Assembly: GCF_001613345.1 (NCBI RefSeq)
Contig: NZ_BDCE01000051.1
Location: forward strand, 1 to 64,000
Reading direction: 5' to 3'
Source of the DNA: Nocardia uniformis NBRC 13702
GTDB lineage: Bacteria; Actinomycetota; Actinomycetes; Mycobacteriales; Mycobacteriaceae
Length of the DNA: 64,000 bases
Shown here in pieces: positions 16,750 to 24,914 of the stretch (its first letter is position 1; each line of letters starts with the position of its first letter). Both the position numbers and the translations under genes were made by a program. The notes beneath the pieces are model-generated. The model saw only the letters and a list, made by a program, of their open reading frames with translations, made no database searches and was not told where the DNA came from.

Positions 16750-18446
16750 TCAGGCGCAGGTCTCGTCGGCGGCGTTGGTGATGGTGAGGTCGGACGGCAG
16801 CGTGATGGTCGAGCCGTCGGAGGTGTCCGATGGGGTGAGGGTGCCGGTGTAGTCGGTACCGAGGATCAGGCCGAGGACACCGGTGGTGCTGGCGGTTTCC
16901 TCGAGGGTGGCGTCGGGGACGATCGCGGCGAGTGCCTCGGCGGCGCCCCGAAGTCCAGTGGGAAAGCGGATGACGGTGCTGCTGCTGGTTTCCGGGTGAT
17001 TGCCGATGGTGCCGATCGTGAAGCCGTAGTCGGCGAGTTCGGCGCCAGTGGTCGACGCGAGCCCAGGTGTGGTGGTGGCGTTGGAGACGCTCACCGTGAC
17101 CTGACTCGGATCGACGACCGTGTCCTGATCTTGCGTGGGCAGGGCGGCGGCGAGGGTGGTGGTGACCGGTGCGGGACCACGCTTCTCGCCGGGCAGTGGG
17201 GTGTCGTCGATGATGGCGCGGAAGATGGCGCGTATGTCGGTGGTGCGGGGAATTTCATTGCCGACCTCGTTGGTGCCGTCGGTGGGGACGGTGAGGAAGG
17301 TGACCGCCCCCGCGTCGACCCCTTGCAGCGAGCGGCCGAGGGTGATCAGGTCCTTGGGAGTGACGTTCTCAACGAAGGTCTGGGCGGCGAAGGCGGTGAT
17401 GAAGCCGTTGAGTTTGGCGGGGTCGAGCAGCACTTTGCCCGACAGCGCGGACCGCAGCAGCGACGACAGGAAGCGTTGCTGGCGTTTGATGCGCCCGTAG
17501 TCGCTGGTGGGGTCGCTGAGGATGTGGCGGGCGCGCACATAGTCCAGAGCGGTTGCGCCGTTGATGGTTTGGCGGCCGGCGGTGGGGAGGACGGGACCGA
17601 GCAGGTCGTCGATGAGCGGGGTGGGGGTGCAGATTTCGACGCCGCCGATCTGGTCGACCACGGTTTCGAATCCGGCGAAGTCGATGCCGATGAAGTGGCC
17701 GATCTTGAGGCCGGAGATCTTCTGGATTACCTTGACCAGGCAGCGAGGCCCACCGAGGGCATAGGTTGCGTTGAGCTTGTCCCCATCTGCAGCGGACATC
17801 ATCTCGCCGGAGTAGCTGGCGGTCGCGTTGTCCCACACCGGACACACCGGGCGATAGACATCGAGGTCGCGCGGAAAGGAGACGGCGACGACGCGTTGCC
17901 GGTTGGCGGGGATGGTGATCAGCATGACGGTGTCGGCGCGGGCACCCTCGACGTCGGTGGCGTTACCGGCGCCCATCTCTCCGTTGCCCCGGCGCGGCTG
18001 TCGGTGCCGACGATGAGGAAGGTTTCGTCACCCCGTTGTCCGCCGGGGTCGACGACGTCGGCGGAGTCGGGGTCGAGCGCATCGATGTGGGTGAACCCGT
18101 CATCGATTGCGTGCAGGTATCGCCATGCTCCGCCGGTGCCGAGCAACGTCATCACCGACAGCAGCACGACGACACCGCGTCCGGCGGTCTTGGCTCGTCG
18201 TGTGCCCGACCGGGTCGCTGCACGACGCCGACGGCTTCCGACATGCGGTGGTCGAGGCGCGGTTGCTTCGGTGGGGACCGGATACTGATCGGTCTCGGCG
18301 GTCATCCACGAATCGTTGTCCGGCTGGTGGTGACGTCCGCGTGGGCCAGGTGTCGAATGTACTGGGTGGGTATCGAATTGATCGGCACGTTCCCAGGGAG
18401 TGCGGCGGGAATGCCGTCCGGCGGAAGGGCGATCCTCGTCGGTCAC
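16750..18446 (-). pseudogene. LytR-CpsA-Psr (LCP) family protein, split by a frameshift
   Basis: Two frames together encode one LCP protein. The first (from GTG 18446) gives a basic cytosolic tail, a membrane helix (GVVVLLSVMTLLGTGGAW) and the start of the LCP domain, FLIVGTDSRAG. The other frame carries the remainder: ARADTVMLITIPANR, VSFPRDLDVY, YVRARHILSD with the conserved Arg, and a C-terminal LytR_C domain (VTVSVSNATTTPGLA). The join is near 17985-17992, where one base is missing next to a G run; one added base restores the expected continuation NGEMGAGN. LCP enzymes attach arabinogalactan or other glycopolymers to peptidoglycan outside the membrane. It could be a true pseudogene or an assembly error. 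Confidence 0.8.
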
Positions 18447-18577
18447 GCGTCGTGTACTCCCTGCTGGTTCGCCCCCGACCCGACATGAGTCTTGCCGATC
18501 ATGGTAACCACGACCGATACCGGCATATCCGCGAGACCGCAGGCACCCTCACGGCATTCGTGCGCGACCCCGGGTTA

Positions 18578-19303
18578 CTACTGCGGTGGCGTCGCGGCGA
18601 TGAGTTCGGCGACGACAACGGTGATGTTGTCGGGTCCGCCCGCGGCGAGAGCGAGTTCGATAAGCCGGTCCGCGCAGGCATCGATACCGTGTTCGCTCAG
18701 CGTCGCCGCGAGAGTGTCGTCGTCGACGACGTCGGACAAGCCGTCCGAGCACAGGAGATAGCGGTCGCCGAAGCTGGTGTCGCGGACCGTGAGCGTCGGT
18801 GCCACCTCGGCCCCGGTGAGCGCTTGCATGATCAGCGACCGCCGTGGGTGAGTGGTGGCCCGCTCGGCGGTGATGTACCCGGCATCGACCAGCGACTGCA
18901 CGAACGTGTCGTCACGGGTCAGCCGCGACAGCGTCCCGTCGCGCAGCAGATAGGCGCGCGAGTCCCCGACATGGGCGAGTCCGAACCTGTTGCCGGAGAA
19001 CAGCAATGCGGTCAGCGTCGTCCCCATCCCCGCCAGATCCGGTGCGGTGGAAACCTTCTCGGCGATGGCGGCGTTCCCGGCCGCGAGCGCGGCGGCCAAC
19101 GCGGTACGCGGGTCAGCGATTGGTGCGTCATCGAGGGGTGCCAGCGCCGCGATCATCATTGCTGAGGCCACCTCACCTCCGGTGTGGCCACCCATACCGT
19201 CCGCCAATGCCAGCAACCGCGCGCCGGCGAACATCGAATCCTCGTTATTGCCACGGATCAGCCCGCGGTGGCTGCGCGCCGCGGACCGCAACGTGAAACC
19301 CAT
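18578..19303 (-). CDS. PP2C-type serine/threonine protein phosphatase
   Basis: The 241-residue soluble catalytic domain shows all PP2C motifs in order: RGNNEDSMFAG, LALADGMGGHTGGEVAS, HVGDSRAYLLRDG, LLCSDGLSDVVDD and GGPDNITVVVAEL. These Asp residues bind the two metal ions. Unlike the housekeeping PstP it has no transmembrane or extracellular part, so it acts in the cytosol on phospho-Ser/Thr proteins. It sits between the LCP gene and a TerD gene, all on the minus strand, with 21 bases to the TerD gene. PP2C plus TerD may form a stress-signalling unit, with TerD as partner or substrate; this is inference. Confidence 0.9.
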   Translation of the reverse strand: MGFTLRSAARSHRGLIRGNNEDSMFAGARLLALADGMGGHTGGEVASAMMIAALAPLDDAPIADPRTALAAALAAGNAAIAEKVSTAPDLAGMGTTLTALLFSGNRFGLAHVGDSRAYLLRDGTLSRLTRDDTFVQSLVDAGYITAERATTHPRRSLIMQALTGAEVAPTLTVRDTSFGDRYLLCSDGLSDVVDDDTLAATLSEHGIDACADRLIELALAAGGPDNITVVVAELIAATPPQ

Positions 19304-19324
19304 TCCCCCGTACCGTGATCCGAA

Positions 19325-19900
19325 TCAGAGGTTGACGCCGTAGTCGCGGGCGATGCCCGCCAGGCCGGACGCATAGCCTTGGCCGATGGCGCGGAACTTC
19401 CACTCCGCTCCGTTGCGGTAGAGCTCGCCGAACACCATCGCGGTCTCGGACGAAGCGTCCTCGGTGAGGTCGTAGCGCGCGAGTTCCGCGCCGTTGCTGC
19501 GGTCCACGACGCGGATATAGGCGTTGCGGACCTGTCCGAAGGACTGTGCCCGCGCCTGCGCGTCGTGAATCGAGACGGGGAAGAAGATGTTGGTGATCGT
19601 CGGTGGCGTGCCCGCCAGGTCGATGTTGATCACCTCGTCGTCGCCTTCGCCCTCACCGGTGAGGTTGTCGCCGGTGTGCTCGATGCTGCCCTCGGGCGAG
19701 CGCAGGTTGTTGTAGAACACGAAATGGCTGTCCGACAGCACCTTCCGGCTCTCTCCGGTGGCCAACGCGCTGGCGTCGAGGTCGAAGTCGGCGCCGGTGG
19801 TGGAACGCACATCCCAGCCCAGACCGACCGCTACCGCGGTCAGGTTCGGGGCCTGCTTCGACAGCGACACGTTGCCGCCCTTGGCCAGAGTGACACCCAT
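19325..19900 (-). CDS. TerD family stress-response protein
   Basis: The 191-residue protein is a single TerD domain of standard length starting MGVTLAKGGNVSLSKQAP. It includes VAVGLGWDVR, SDSHFVFYNNL and the acidic metal-binding loop GDNLTGEGEGDDE, which binds calcium in characterised TerD proteins. ATG 19900 is preceded by AAAGGAA six bases away. TerD proteins are cytosolic and linked to tellurite, oxidative and phage stress in ter operons. It is the upstream neighbour of the PP2C gene in the same direction. The frame remains open for 150 more codons upstream (see the next entry). Confidence 0.9.
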   Translation of the reverse strand: MGVTLAKGGNVSLSKQAPNLTAVAVGLGWDVRSTTGADFDLDASALATGESRKVLSDSHFVFYNNLRSPEGSIEHTGDNLTGEGEGDDEVINIDLAGTPPTITNIFFPVSIHDAQARAQSFGQVRNAYIRVVDRSNGAELARYDLTEDASSETAMVFGELYRNGAEWKFRAIGQGYASGLAGIARDYGVNL

Positions 19901-20350
19901 GATGATTCCTTTCTTGCCCTTCTCGATGTACCGAAATCTTGTTCCGGGTTGCCGGCTTCTGTGGTCCGGCGCTGTCCCCGACGATAGCGTCTCCACGAGA
20001 GCTGCGGCGGTAGCGCGCCTGGCGAACTCGCCATGCCCACCGGGCCACTGCGGATTCCCCAGTACATCCGCCGTCGACCGAGCGGTACCGGTGTCGGCGG
20101 ACGGTACGGGTGTGCCCGGGCCTGTGAGGTGGTGGTCGTCGGTCGCGTCGAGCTGGTCGGCGATGCGCGTGATACGGCGCTGCAGTTCCAGGAGCTCGAG
20201 CAAATCCCGGTCCAGGTACTGCCCGCCCGCTCTGTCCGATGCCCGTACCGCTTCGGCTCGCGCATCGAAGATCGCCGCCCGTAATCGCGCCGCCACCGTT
20301 CCCCGCACCCCGATCGGTGTCGCGTGCGGTCCCCCCTCGCCGGTCGTCAC
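19901..20350 (-). other. Coding-like open frame fused in frame upstream of the TerD gene
   Basis: The TerD frame continues open to a GTG at 20350. Its first part (about 75 codons from 20350) has GC-rich third positions and a plausible helical segment with Leu heptads (LLELLELQRRITRIADQLDA). The last 25 codons look like a leader with the TerD ribosome site. It may be an N-terminal extension, a separate small protein ending in a longer translated form, or a decayed gene. GTG 20350 has GGGAGG almost touching it, which is poor for initiation. Confidence 0.35.
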
Positions 20351-20402
20351 CTCCCGAACACTACCGGGAAAGGCGGCTATAGGCAGGGATCGTCCACATC
20401 GA

Positions 20403-20835
20403 TCACCGAATTCCGCCGCGCGGGAGCAGATTCCGAGTGTCGCCGATTCTCGACGCGTTCTCGGTGCACTGGTGCGGGCGTGACCGCCCGCCGTCGCATC
20501 GGTGCCCCAACCACGGTGTCCGGCCCCACGGCTCGACCGTCGACAGCGCCGTCACGAACCCCAGCAAGAGGCTGAATCCGACGAAGCACACCCACGGCTT
20601 GGCGTCGGTTCCGGCCAGCTCTGCGGAGCGGTCGCCGGTCACGGCGGCGGAGCAGCGCACCCAGCCGCTTTCCTGCTACCGCCGCGAACACCGGAATGGA
20701 CACAGCGAGGACGAGTTTCACCAGCACCCACCAGTACCGGATCGGTGCCCATTTAATGCCGCAGACTGGACGAGCCAGCCTGTCCGGCAGTATGGGCCCG
20801 CGCTCCGCGCCGTCGACAGTTTCGATCTGCCGTGC
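20403..20835 (-). pseudogene. Remnant of a small multi-helix membrane protein, frameshifted
   Basis: One frame encodes a helix pattern IKWAPIRYWWVLVKLVLAVS followed by IPVFAAVAGKRL. A second frame takes over near 20655 with a further helix (VCFVGFSLLLGFVTALSTV) ending in EPWGRTPW. A basic loop with YWWVLVKLVL and a terminal PWGRT are typical of a family of small four-helix actinobacterial membrane proteins. No proper start is present, and the upstream end abuts the wHTH gene. I read this as a broken gene, or a single-base assembly error, with loss of its N terminus. Confidence 0.45.
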
Positions 20836-20843
20836 TGGTGGCG

Positions 20844-21152
20844 CTACCCCTCGGCGGTAGTGATGATCGCGCGTAGGGCGGCGAGTTCAGCGTCGAGGGC
20901 GGTGCGACCTGCGGCGGTCAGGGTGAGCCAAGTGCGGGGCCTGCCGTGGCCCGTCTTGCGAGTGCTGGTGATCAGGCCCGCGTCGTCGAGAACTTTCAGG
21001 TGGCGGTTGAGGTTGCCGTCGGTGAGTTGGAGGGTGTCGCGCAGGGCACCGAACTCCATCGTGACGCCGCTGCGGAGCAGAGCGAGGATGCCGAGCCGGG
21101 TGCGCTGGTGAACGATATCGTCGAGGCCGACCGACGGGTGCGGTTCGATCAA
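20844..21152 (-). CDS. Winged-helix transcriptional regulator (ArsR/MarR-like, small)
   Basis: The 102-residue protein is a single winged helix: IVHQRTRLGILALLRSG, the recognition helix region LTDGNLNRHLKVLDDAGL and a wing TRKTGHGRPRTWLTLT. Proteins of this type are dimeric repressors without a ligand domain. The TTG start overlaps the stop of the upstream membrane gene (TTGA), so the two are translationally coupled. It likely represses its own operon through the large inverted repeat around the membrane-gene start. Confidence 0.82.
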   Translation of the reverse strand: MIEPHPSVGLDDIVHQRTRLGILALLRSGVTMEFGALRDTLQLTDGNLNRHLKVLDDAGLITSTRKTGHGRPRTWLTLTAAGRTALDAELAALRAIITTAEG

Positions 21153-21730
21153 CGCGACCGCGCCCCGTCAGCGCGGACCATTTCGATGAACGCCGCGAGT
21201 GCGGCGGTGGCACCGACCACGAACGCGAGGATCGCGTAGCCCTCAGCCGGCTCGGTTATTGCGACGGTCACCGCGGCGATGATGGTCACGGCGGAGAAGG
21301 CGGCGGCCCCGATCGAGCGCATCGCGATCGAGAACACCCCGAATCCGATGCCGATGACGAGCCACGGGGTCGCTACTGCCCAGTTTCCGTCGACGAGCGC
21401 GCCGAACAGCATCGTCCCGGTGAGCATTGCGAGACCGGTCAGCCCCAGCACCACACCGCGGGTATCCGGGATCTGGGCGCGACGGGTGAGGAAGTACCAG
21501 GACGACGCGATCGTGGTGAGCGGAGCGACGATCAGCCAGTACCAGCCGGGACTCCCGCCTTCCAACGCGATCCCGGCGGGAACCGACGCCAGCACGGCCA
21601 CCGCGACACACAACAGGGGGAACCAGGCGGGCGACGCCATTCGCCAGCCGCGCGCAGTGAGTCGCTCGATATCGCCGAGGAGCTGCCGGGCGTCGGCGGC
21701 ATCGGGATAGCTTTGCGATGCAGAGTTCAT
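21149..21730 (-). CDS. Membrane protein co-expressed with a wHTH regulator
   Basis: The 193-residue protein has a short cytosolic N terminus with ARQLLGDIERLTARGWRMA and about six helices in three hairpins (PLLCVAVAVLASVPAGIAL, YWLIVAPLTTIASSWYFL, LGLTGLAMLTGTMLFGAL and so on). No transporter family is recognised. ATG 21730 lies in the loop of a perfect 17-bp inverted repeat. The gene overlaps the wHTH start by four bases. Pairs of a small wHTH regulator and a multi-helix membrane protein are frequent in actinobacteria; their role is unclear. Confidence 0.72.
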   Translation of the reverse strand: MNSASQSYPDAADARQLLGDIERLTARGWRMASPAWFPLLCVAVAVLASVPAGIALEGGSPGWYWLIVAPLTTIASSWYFLTRRAQIPDTRGVVLGLTGLAMLTGTMLFGALVDGNWAVATPWLVIGIGFGVFSIAMRSIGAAAFSAVTIIAAVTVAITEPAEGYAILAFVVGATAALAAFIEMVRADGARSR

Positions 21731-21754
21731 GACATATACTCTGCATCGCAAAGC
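21710..21754 (-). promoter_or_regulatory. Perfect 17-bp inverted repeat spanning the start of the membrane gene
   Basis: The arms 21710-21726 and 21738-21754 are exact reverse complements (core CTCTGCATCGCAAAG). They are separated by 11 bases that contain the start codon at 21728-21730. One arm encodes codons 3-7 of the protein. As DNA it is a good dimer-of-dimers operator for the wHTH regulator. As RNA it would form a strong hairpin hiding the start, or a leaderless transcript could begin in the loop. Confidence 0.65.
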
Positions 21755-21759
21755 GAACT

Positions 21760-21798
21760 CCGTCAAGGCACCGGACCTCCGGTGATCGGGCTTGACGG
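21760..21798. repeat. Nested inverted repeat upstream of the wHTH operon
   Basis: CCGTCAAG (21760-21767) pairs with CTTGACGG (21791-21798), and inside it CACCGG (21769-21774) pairs with CCGGTG (21779-21784). It lies between the 3' end of the two-domain TerD gene and the operon start, so it may terminate the TerD transcript arriving on the minus strand. CTTGAC could alternatively be a -35 element. Confidence 0.4.
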
Positions 21799-22006
21799 CG
21801 AGACTCGTCGGACGCTGCCTCTGTGCCGCTTCGAGGTCCGGAAGCCTCGCAGGATCGGCGGAACATGAGTGGTGCTGTTGTCCAGATGCGAACCCCGCAG
21901 ATCAGGTGCGCGTCGCCGCTGTGTTGGACACCACCTGGCCAGAAGTCTGGACACCCGGCGAACTCTTTCTTGCTCGAGATCGGGCTGTTCGGGTAGAACG
22001 TCGCCG

Positions 22007-23365
22007 TTATCGCTCGGCCACGAATCGTCCGAGTTGCGGCACCGCTTCGCCGGGATGTTTGGCCTGAAATCCTTCACCGATCGCCTGCATCTTCCAATCC
22101 CCGCCCGCGCGAAAGACTTTCGCCATCGCCATGGCGGTGAACGGCATTCCGCCGGTGAGTGAATAGCGGGCCAGCTCGGCGCCGGTGGTCTCGTCCACCA
22201 GGCGGCAGTAGGCATTGCTGACCTGTTCGAAGGTCTGCCCCTGATACGACGTGACGGTGAAGAGCAGGGTGGTGATGTGGGGCGGGACGCGGGTGAGGTC
22301 GACCAGGATGACCTCGTCGTCGCCCTCGCCCTCACCGGTCAGGTTGTCGCCCTGGTGGCGGATGGATCCGTCCTTGGAGATGAGCTGCCCGTAGTAGGCG
22401 ACGTCGCTGAGGTTGTGGTTGGCGAACATGGCGACCCAGGCGTCGAGGTCGATGTCGATGGTGCGACTGCCGAAGAATCCGCTCTTCTTCACCGGATCCC
22501 AGCCCAAGCCCATCCGGATCCGGGTGAGCGCGACACCGCCCTCCTTGCGCAGTGTCACCCGCTGGCCCTTGACCAGGCTGACCGGACGGCCTTTGGCCAG
22601 GCTGACCTCACCCGCCGGTTGCGGCGCGGAGTGCGGGCCTGCGGGCGGATACCCGGCCGCGGCACCAGGGGGCGGCGGATATCCCGGCCCGGGGTTCGGG
22701 GGGTGTCCGGTCGGCGGCGGATAGGCCGCTGCGGGCGGGTAGGGCGGGGGTTGCGGCGCAGCGGCCGACGGCGGATAGTTCGGCGGCTGCGAGGGGTAGC
22801 CGGGTGGCGACGGTGGTTGCGCAGGAGGCGGGGTGCGCGGTGCGGCGGGCGGCGGTGCGGCGTCGTCGACGCTCACACCGTGGTCGGTGACCAGCGCGGC
22901 GAATCCGCCCGCGTAACCTTGGCCGACCGCGCGTACCTTCCACCCGCCGGCTCGCCGGTACAGCTCCAACGCGATGACAATCGATTCGGTCTGCAGACCC
23001 TCGATCCGATACTCGTAGAGCCGATTCCCGGACCCATCGGCCACAAACGCCGACGGTGGGGCCATCCGGCCGAAGGGCACGGTCGGGTCGTCGAGGGTGA
23101 TCACCGCGCGGATCTGGTCGATGTCGGCGGGTACCTGATGCAGTGACACCGCCAGGGCGGCGGGTTGCCCCGGCGTTGTCGGCTGCAACCGCACGCCCGG
23201 ACCATTGGGCTGGTTGAAGAAGACGAAGTCGGCGTCGGAGCGCACTTTTCCGCGTTCGGTGACCAGTAGCGCGGACAGGTCGGCGGCGGCGGCGACCTGC
23301 ACCGAGATCACGACATCGGTAGTGCCCAGTGGACCGTTCTGTCCCTTGGCGAGTGTTGTGGACAC
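22007..23365 (-). CDS. Tandem TerD-domain protein with Pro-rich linker
   Basis: The 452-residue protein carries two TerD domains. The N-terminal one (about residues 2-175; ALLVTERGKVRSDADFVFFN, then WKVRAVGQGYAGG) lacks the acidic calcium loop. The C-terminal one (about 255-452; MGLGWDPVKKS, NLTGEGEGDDEVILVDL, WKMQAIGEGF) keeps it. Between them lies a Pro/Tyr/Gly-rich flexible linker of about 80 residues with repeated YPP and PPP units. GTG 23365 has AGGGAAGG upstream. The layout suggests one structural and one calcium-sensing lobe, with the linker allowing multivalent binding. It belongs to the same minus-strand cluster as the PP2C and single TerD genes. Confidence 0.88.
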   Translation of the reverse strand: MSTTLAKGQNGPLGTTDVVISVQVAAAADLSALLVTERGKVRSDADFVFFNQPNGPGVRLQPTTPGQPAALAVSLHQVPADIDQIRAVITLDDPTVPFGRMAPPSAFVADGSGNRLYEYRIEGLQTESIVIALELYRRAGGWKVRAVGQGYAGGFAALVTDHGVSVDDAAPPPAAPRTPPPAQPPSPPGYPSQPPNYPPSAAAPQPPPYPPAAAYPPPTGHPPNPGPGYPPPPGAAAGYPPAGPHSAPQPAGEVSLAKGRPVSLVKGQRVTLRKEGGVALTRIRMGLGWDPVKKSGFFGSRTIDIDLDAWVAMFANHNLSDVAYYGQLISKDGSIRHQGDNLTGEGEGDDEVILVDLTRVPPHITTLLFTVTSYQGQTFEQVSNAYCRLVDETTGAELARYSLTGGMPFTAMAMAKVFRAGGDWKMQAIGEGFQAKHPGEAVPQLGRFVAER

Positions 23366-23485
23366 AGACCTTCCCTCACGTGTCGAAGCTGCTGCCTGCC
23401 ACTCTACGAGGCGCACCGCGAGCACCCGAACAATGACGGGCCGAGTATGACGCCCACCGGCATGATTGCAGCAGCAGCGGATCAT

Positions 23486-23929
23486 CTAGCGCGGCAGACG
23501 CTCTCGCGGCGCGAGCAGCGCCAGCAACGCGACGACCAGGCCGCCGCCAAGGAGATACAGCCCCCACGCCCTGGTGAACAGGTGCCGGTAGTAGTCGCGC
23601 AACTGCTGGTCGAACTGCGCGTTCAATCGCCACGAGAGCGCAGCGAGCCCGGCCAAGCCGGTGAGCACACCCAGCCAGGCCAGCGTGCGCGAGCCGACCA
23701 GGGCGGCCACCAGGACCACGATCGCCGCACCGAGCACAGCCAGTGTCAGGGAGGTGTGGAAAGCGGCGGGTTGACTGCCAATTCGGTCGAGGGTGAGGTC
23801 GGGCGCGAAACCGTGACGCAAGTCGGCGAAGCGGACGTCCCGCGCCCATGCGCACGAGCGTCGGCGCCAAGACAAATCCGGTGCGGGTGTCGATCGGGTC
23901 ATCGGTGTGGCGGCGGGACCGCGACGCAT
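23486..23929 (-). CDS. Membrane protein, unknown function
   Basis: The product is about 147 residues with three hydrophobic segments: LTLAVLGAAIVVLVAALVG, LAWLGVLTGLAGLAAL and WGLYLLGGGLVVALLALLA. The segment before them (DVRFADLRHGFAPDLTLDRIG) is polar. The start is uncertain: ATG 23929 and ATG 23902 are both in frame, with no good ribosome site for either. It lies 120 bases upstream of the two-domain TerD gene on the same strand and is divergent from the EI24-like gene. No family is recognised. Confidence 0.6.
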   Translation of the reverse strand: MRRGPAATPMTRSTPAPDLSWRRRSCAWARDVRFADLRHGFAPDLTLDRIGSQPAAFHTSLTLAVLGAAIVVLVAALVGSRTLAWLGVLTGLAGLAALSWRLNAQFDQQLRDYYRHLFTRAWGLYLLGGGLVVALLALLAPRERLPR

Positions 23930-24011
23930 ACTTGGGACGTGCTCGGTAGCAACGGGTTTCGTGGTCGCCGCCAGGTCCTGGCGGCTGGGGTCGGGTCGGT
24001 ATCGTGTGGAC

Positions 24012-24830
24012 GTGCGAGATTTCGGTGTGGGTTTCACCTATCTCCTGAGCGGGCAGCGGTGGGTGGCCCGACATGGGCGCCAGTATGGTTTCGGACTGTT
24101 GCCGGGTCTGATCACACTGGTGCTGTATGTTGCGGCGCTCGTCGCGCTCGCTGTGTGGGGCTACGACTTGGCCTCTGCCATTACGTCATTCGCCGACGAC
24201 TGGCCCAGCCCATGGCTGGGATTGTTCCGGGGATTCGTCACCGCGCTGCTGTTCGCACTGGCGCTGCTGCTCGCCGTGCTGAGCTTCACCGCGGTGACAC
24301 TGCTGATCGGTCAGCCGTTCTACGAGGCACTCTCGGAGCGGGTCGATCGATCGGTATCACCGGATGGCACGGCACCGGAATCGGGACTACCGCTGTGACA
24401 GGACCTGTGGATATCGGCCCGCGACAGTCTCCGAATACTGGTACGCGCCGCGCTGTGGGGTGTGCTGTTGTTGGCGCTCGGTTTCGTGCCCGTCCTCGGG
24501 CAGACCGTGATTCCGGTGATCGCGATACTCGTGACCGGATTCTTCCTCACCGAGGAGCTGACCGCCATCGCGTTGACGCGCCGCTCGATCGCGTTGCGTG
24601 AGCGGCTGGCGCTGCTGCGCTCGCGCAAGATGCTGGTCTGGGGCTTCGGAGCACCGCTGGCCGCCGCCTTCCTGGTCCCGGTCGTCGCGGTGTTCCTCAT
24701 GCCGGGCGCGGTGGCGGGAGCCACGCTGTTGGCCCGCGACCTGCTGAACGAACACGACCGCGACGAACCCAGTGAGAGCGCAACGCCGGACGCAACCCCC
24801 GACGATCAGGTGCTCGATCAGCGGGGGTAA
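24012..24830 (+). pseudogene. EI24/CysZ-like membrane protein interrupted by an in-frame TGA
   Basis: The frame from GTG 24012 encodes the EI24 domain start (VGFTYLLSGQRWVARH), helices LLPGLITLVLYVAALVALAV and LFALALLLAVLSFTAVTLL, and the landmark IGQPFYEALSERVD. A TGA at 24396-24398 stops it after GLPL. The same frame then continues without any shift through DLWISARDSLRILVRAALWG and the last helices to TAA 24830. A Trp codon (TGG) at that place would restore a normal full-length protein of about 270 residues. EI24/CysZ proteins are inner membrane proteins, CysZ being a sulfate transporter; the actinobacterial role is unknown. It is a nonsense mutation, a base-call error or, less likely, stop readthrough. 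Confidence 0.75.
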
Positions 24831-24914
24831 GGCATGGTGGTGCCATGAGAATGCTCGCGCCACCGGTGGTCCCGAGGCCGGGCTCACCGTCGCTCTCGGT
24901 GCGCGGGCGGGTTC

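Noticed and set aside
16648..18288. A 546-residue plus-strand frame across the LCP gene
   Set aside because: It is antisense, Gly/Asp-rich and non-protein-like; the minus-strand frames carry clear LCP motifs.
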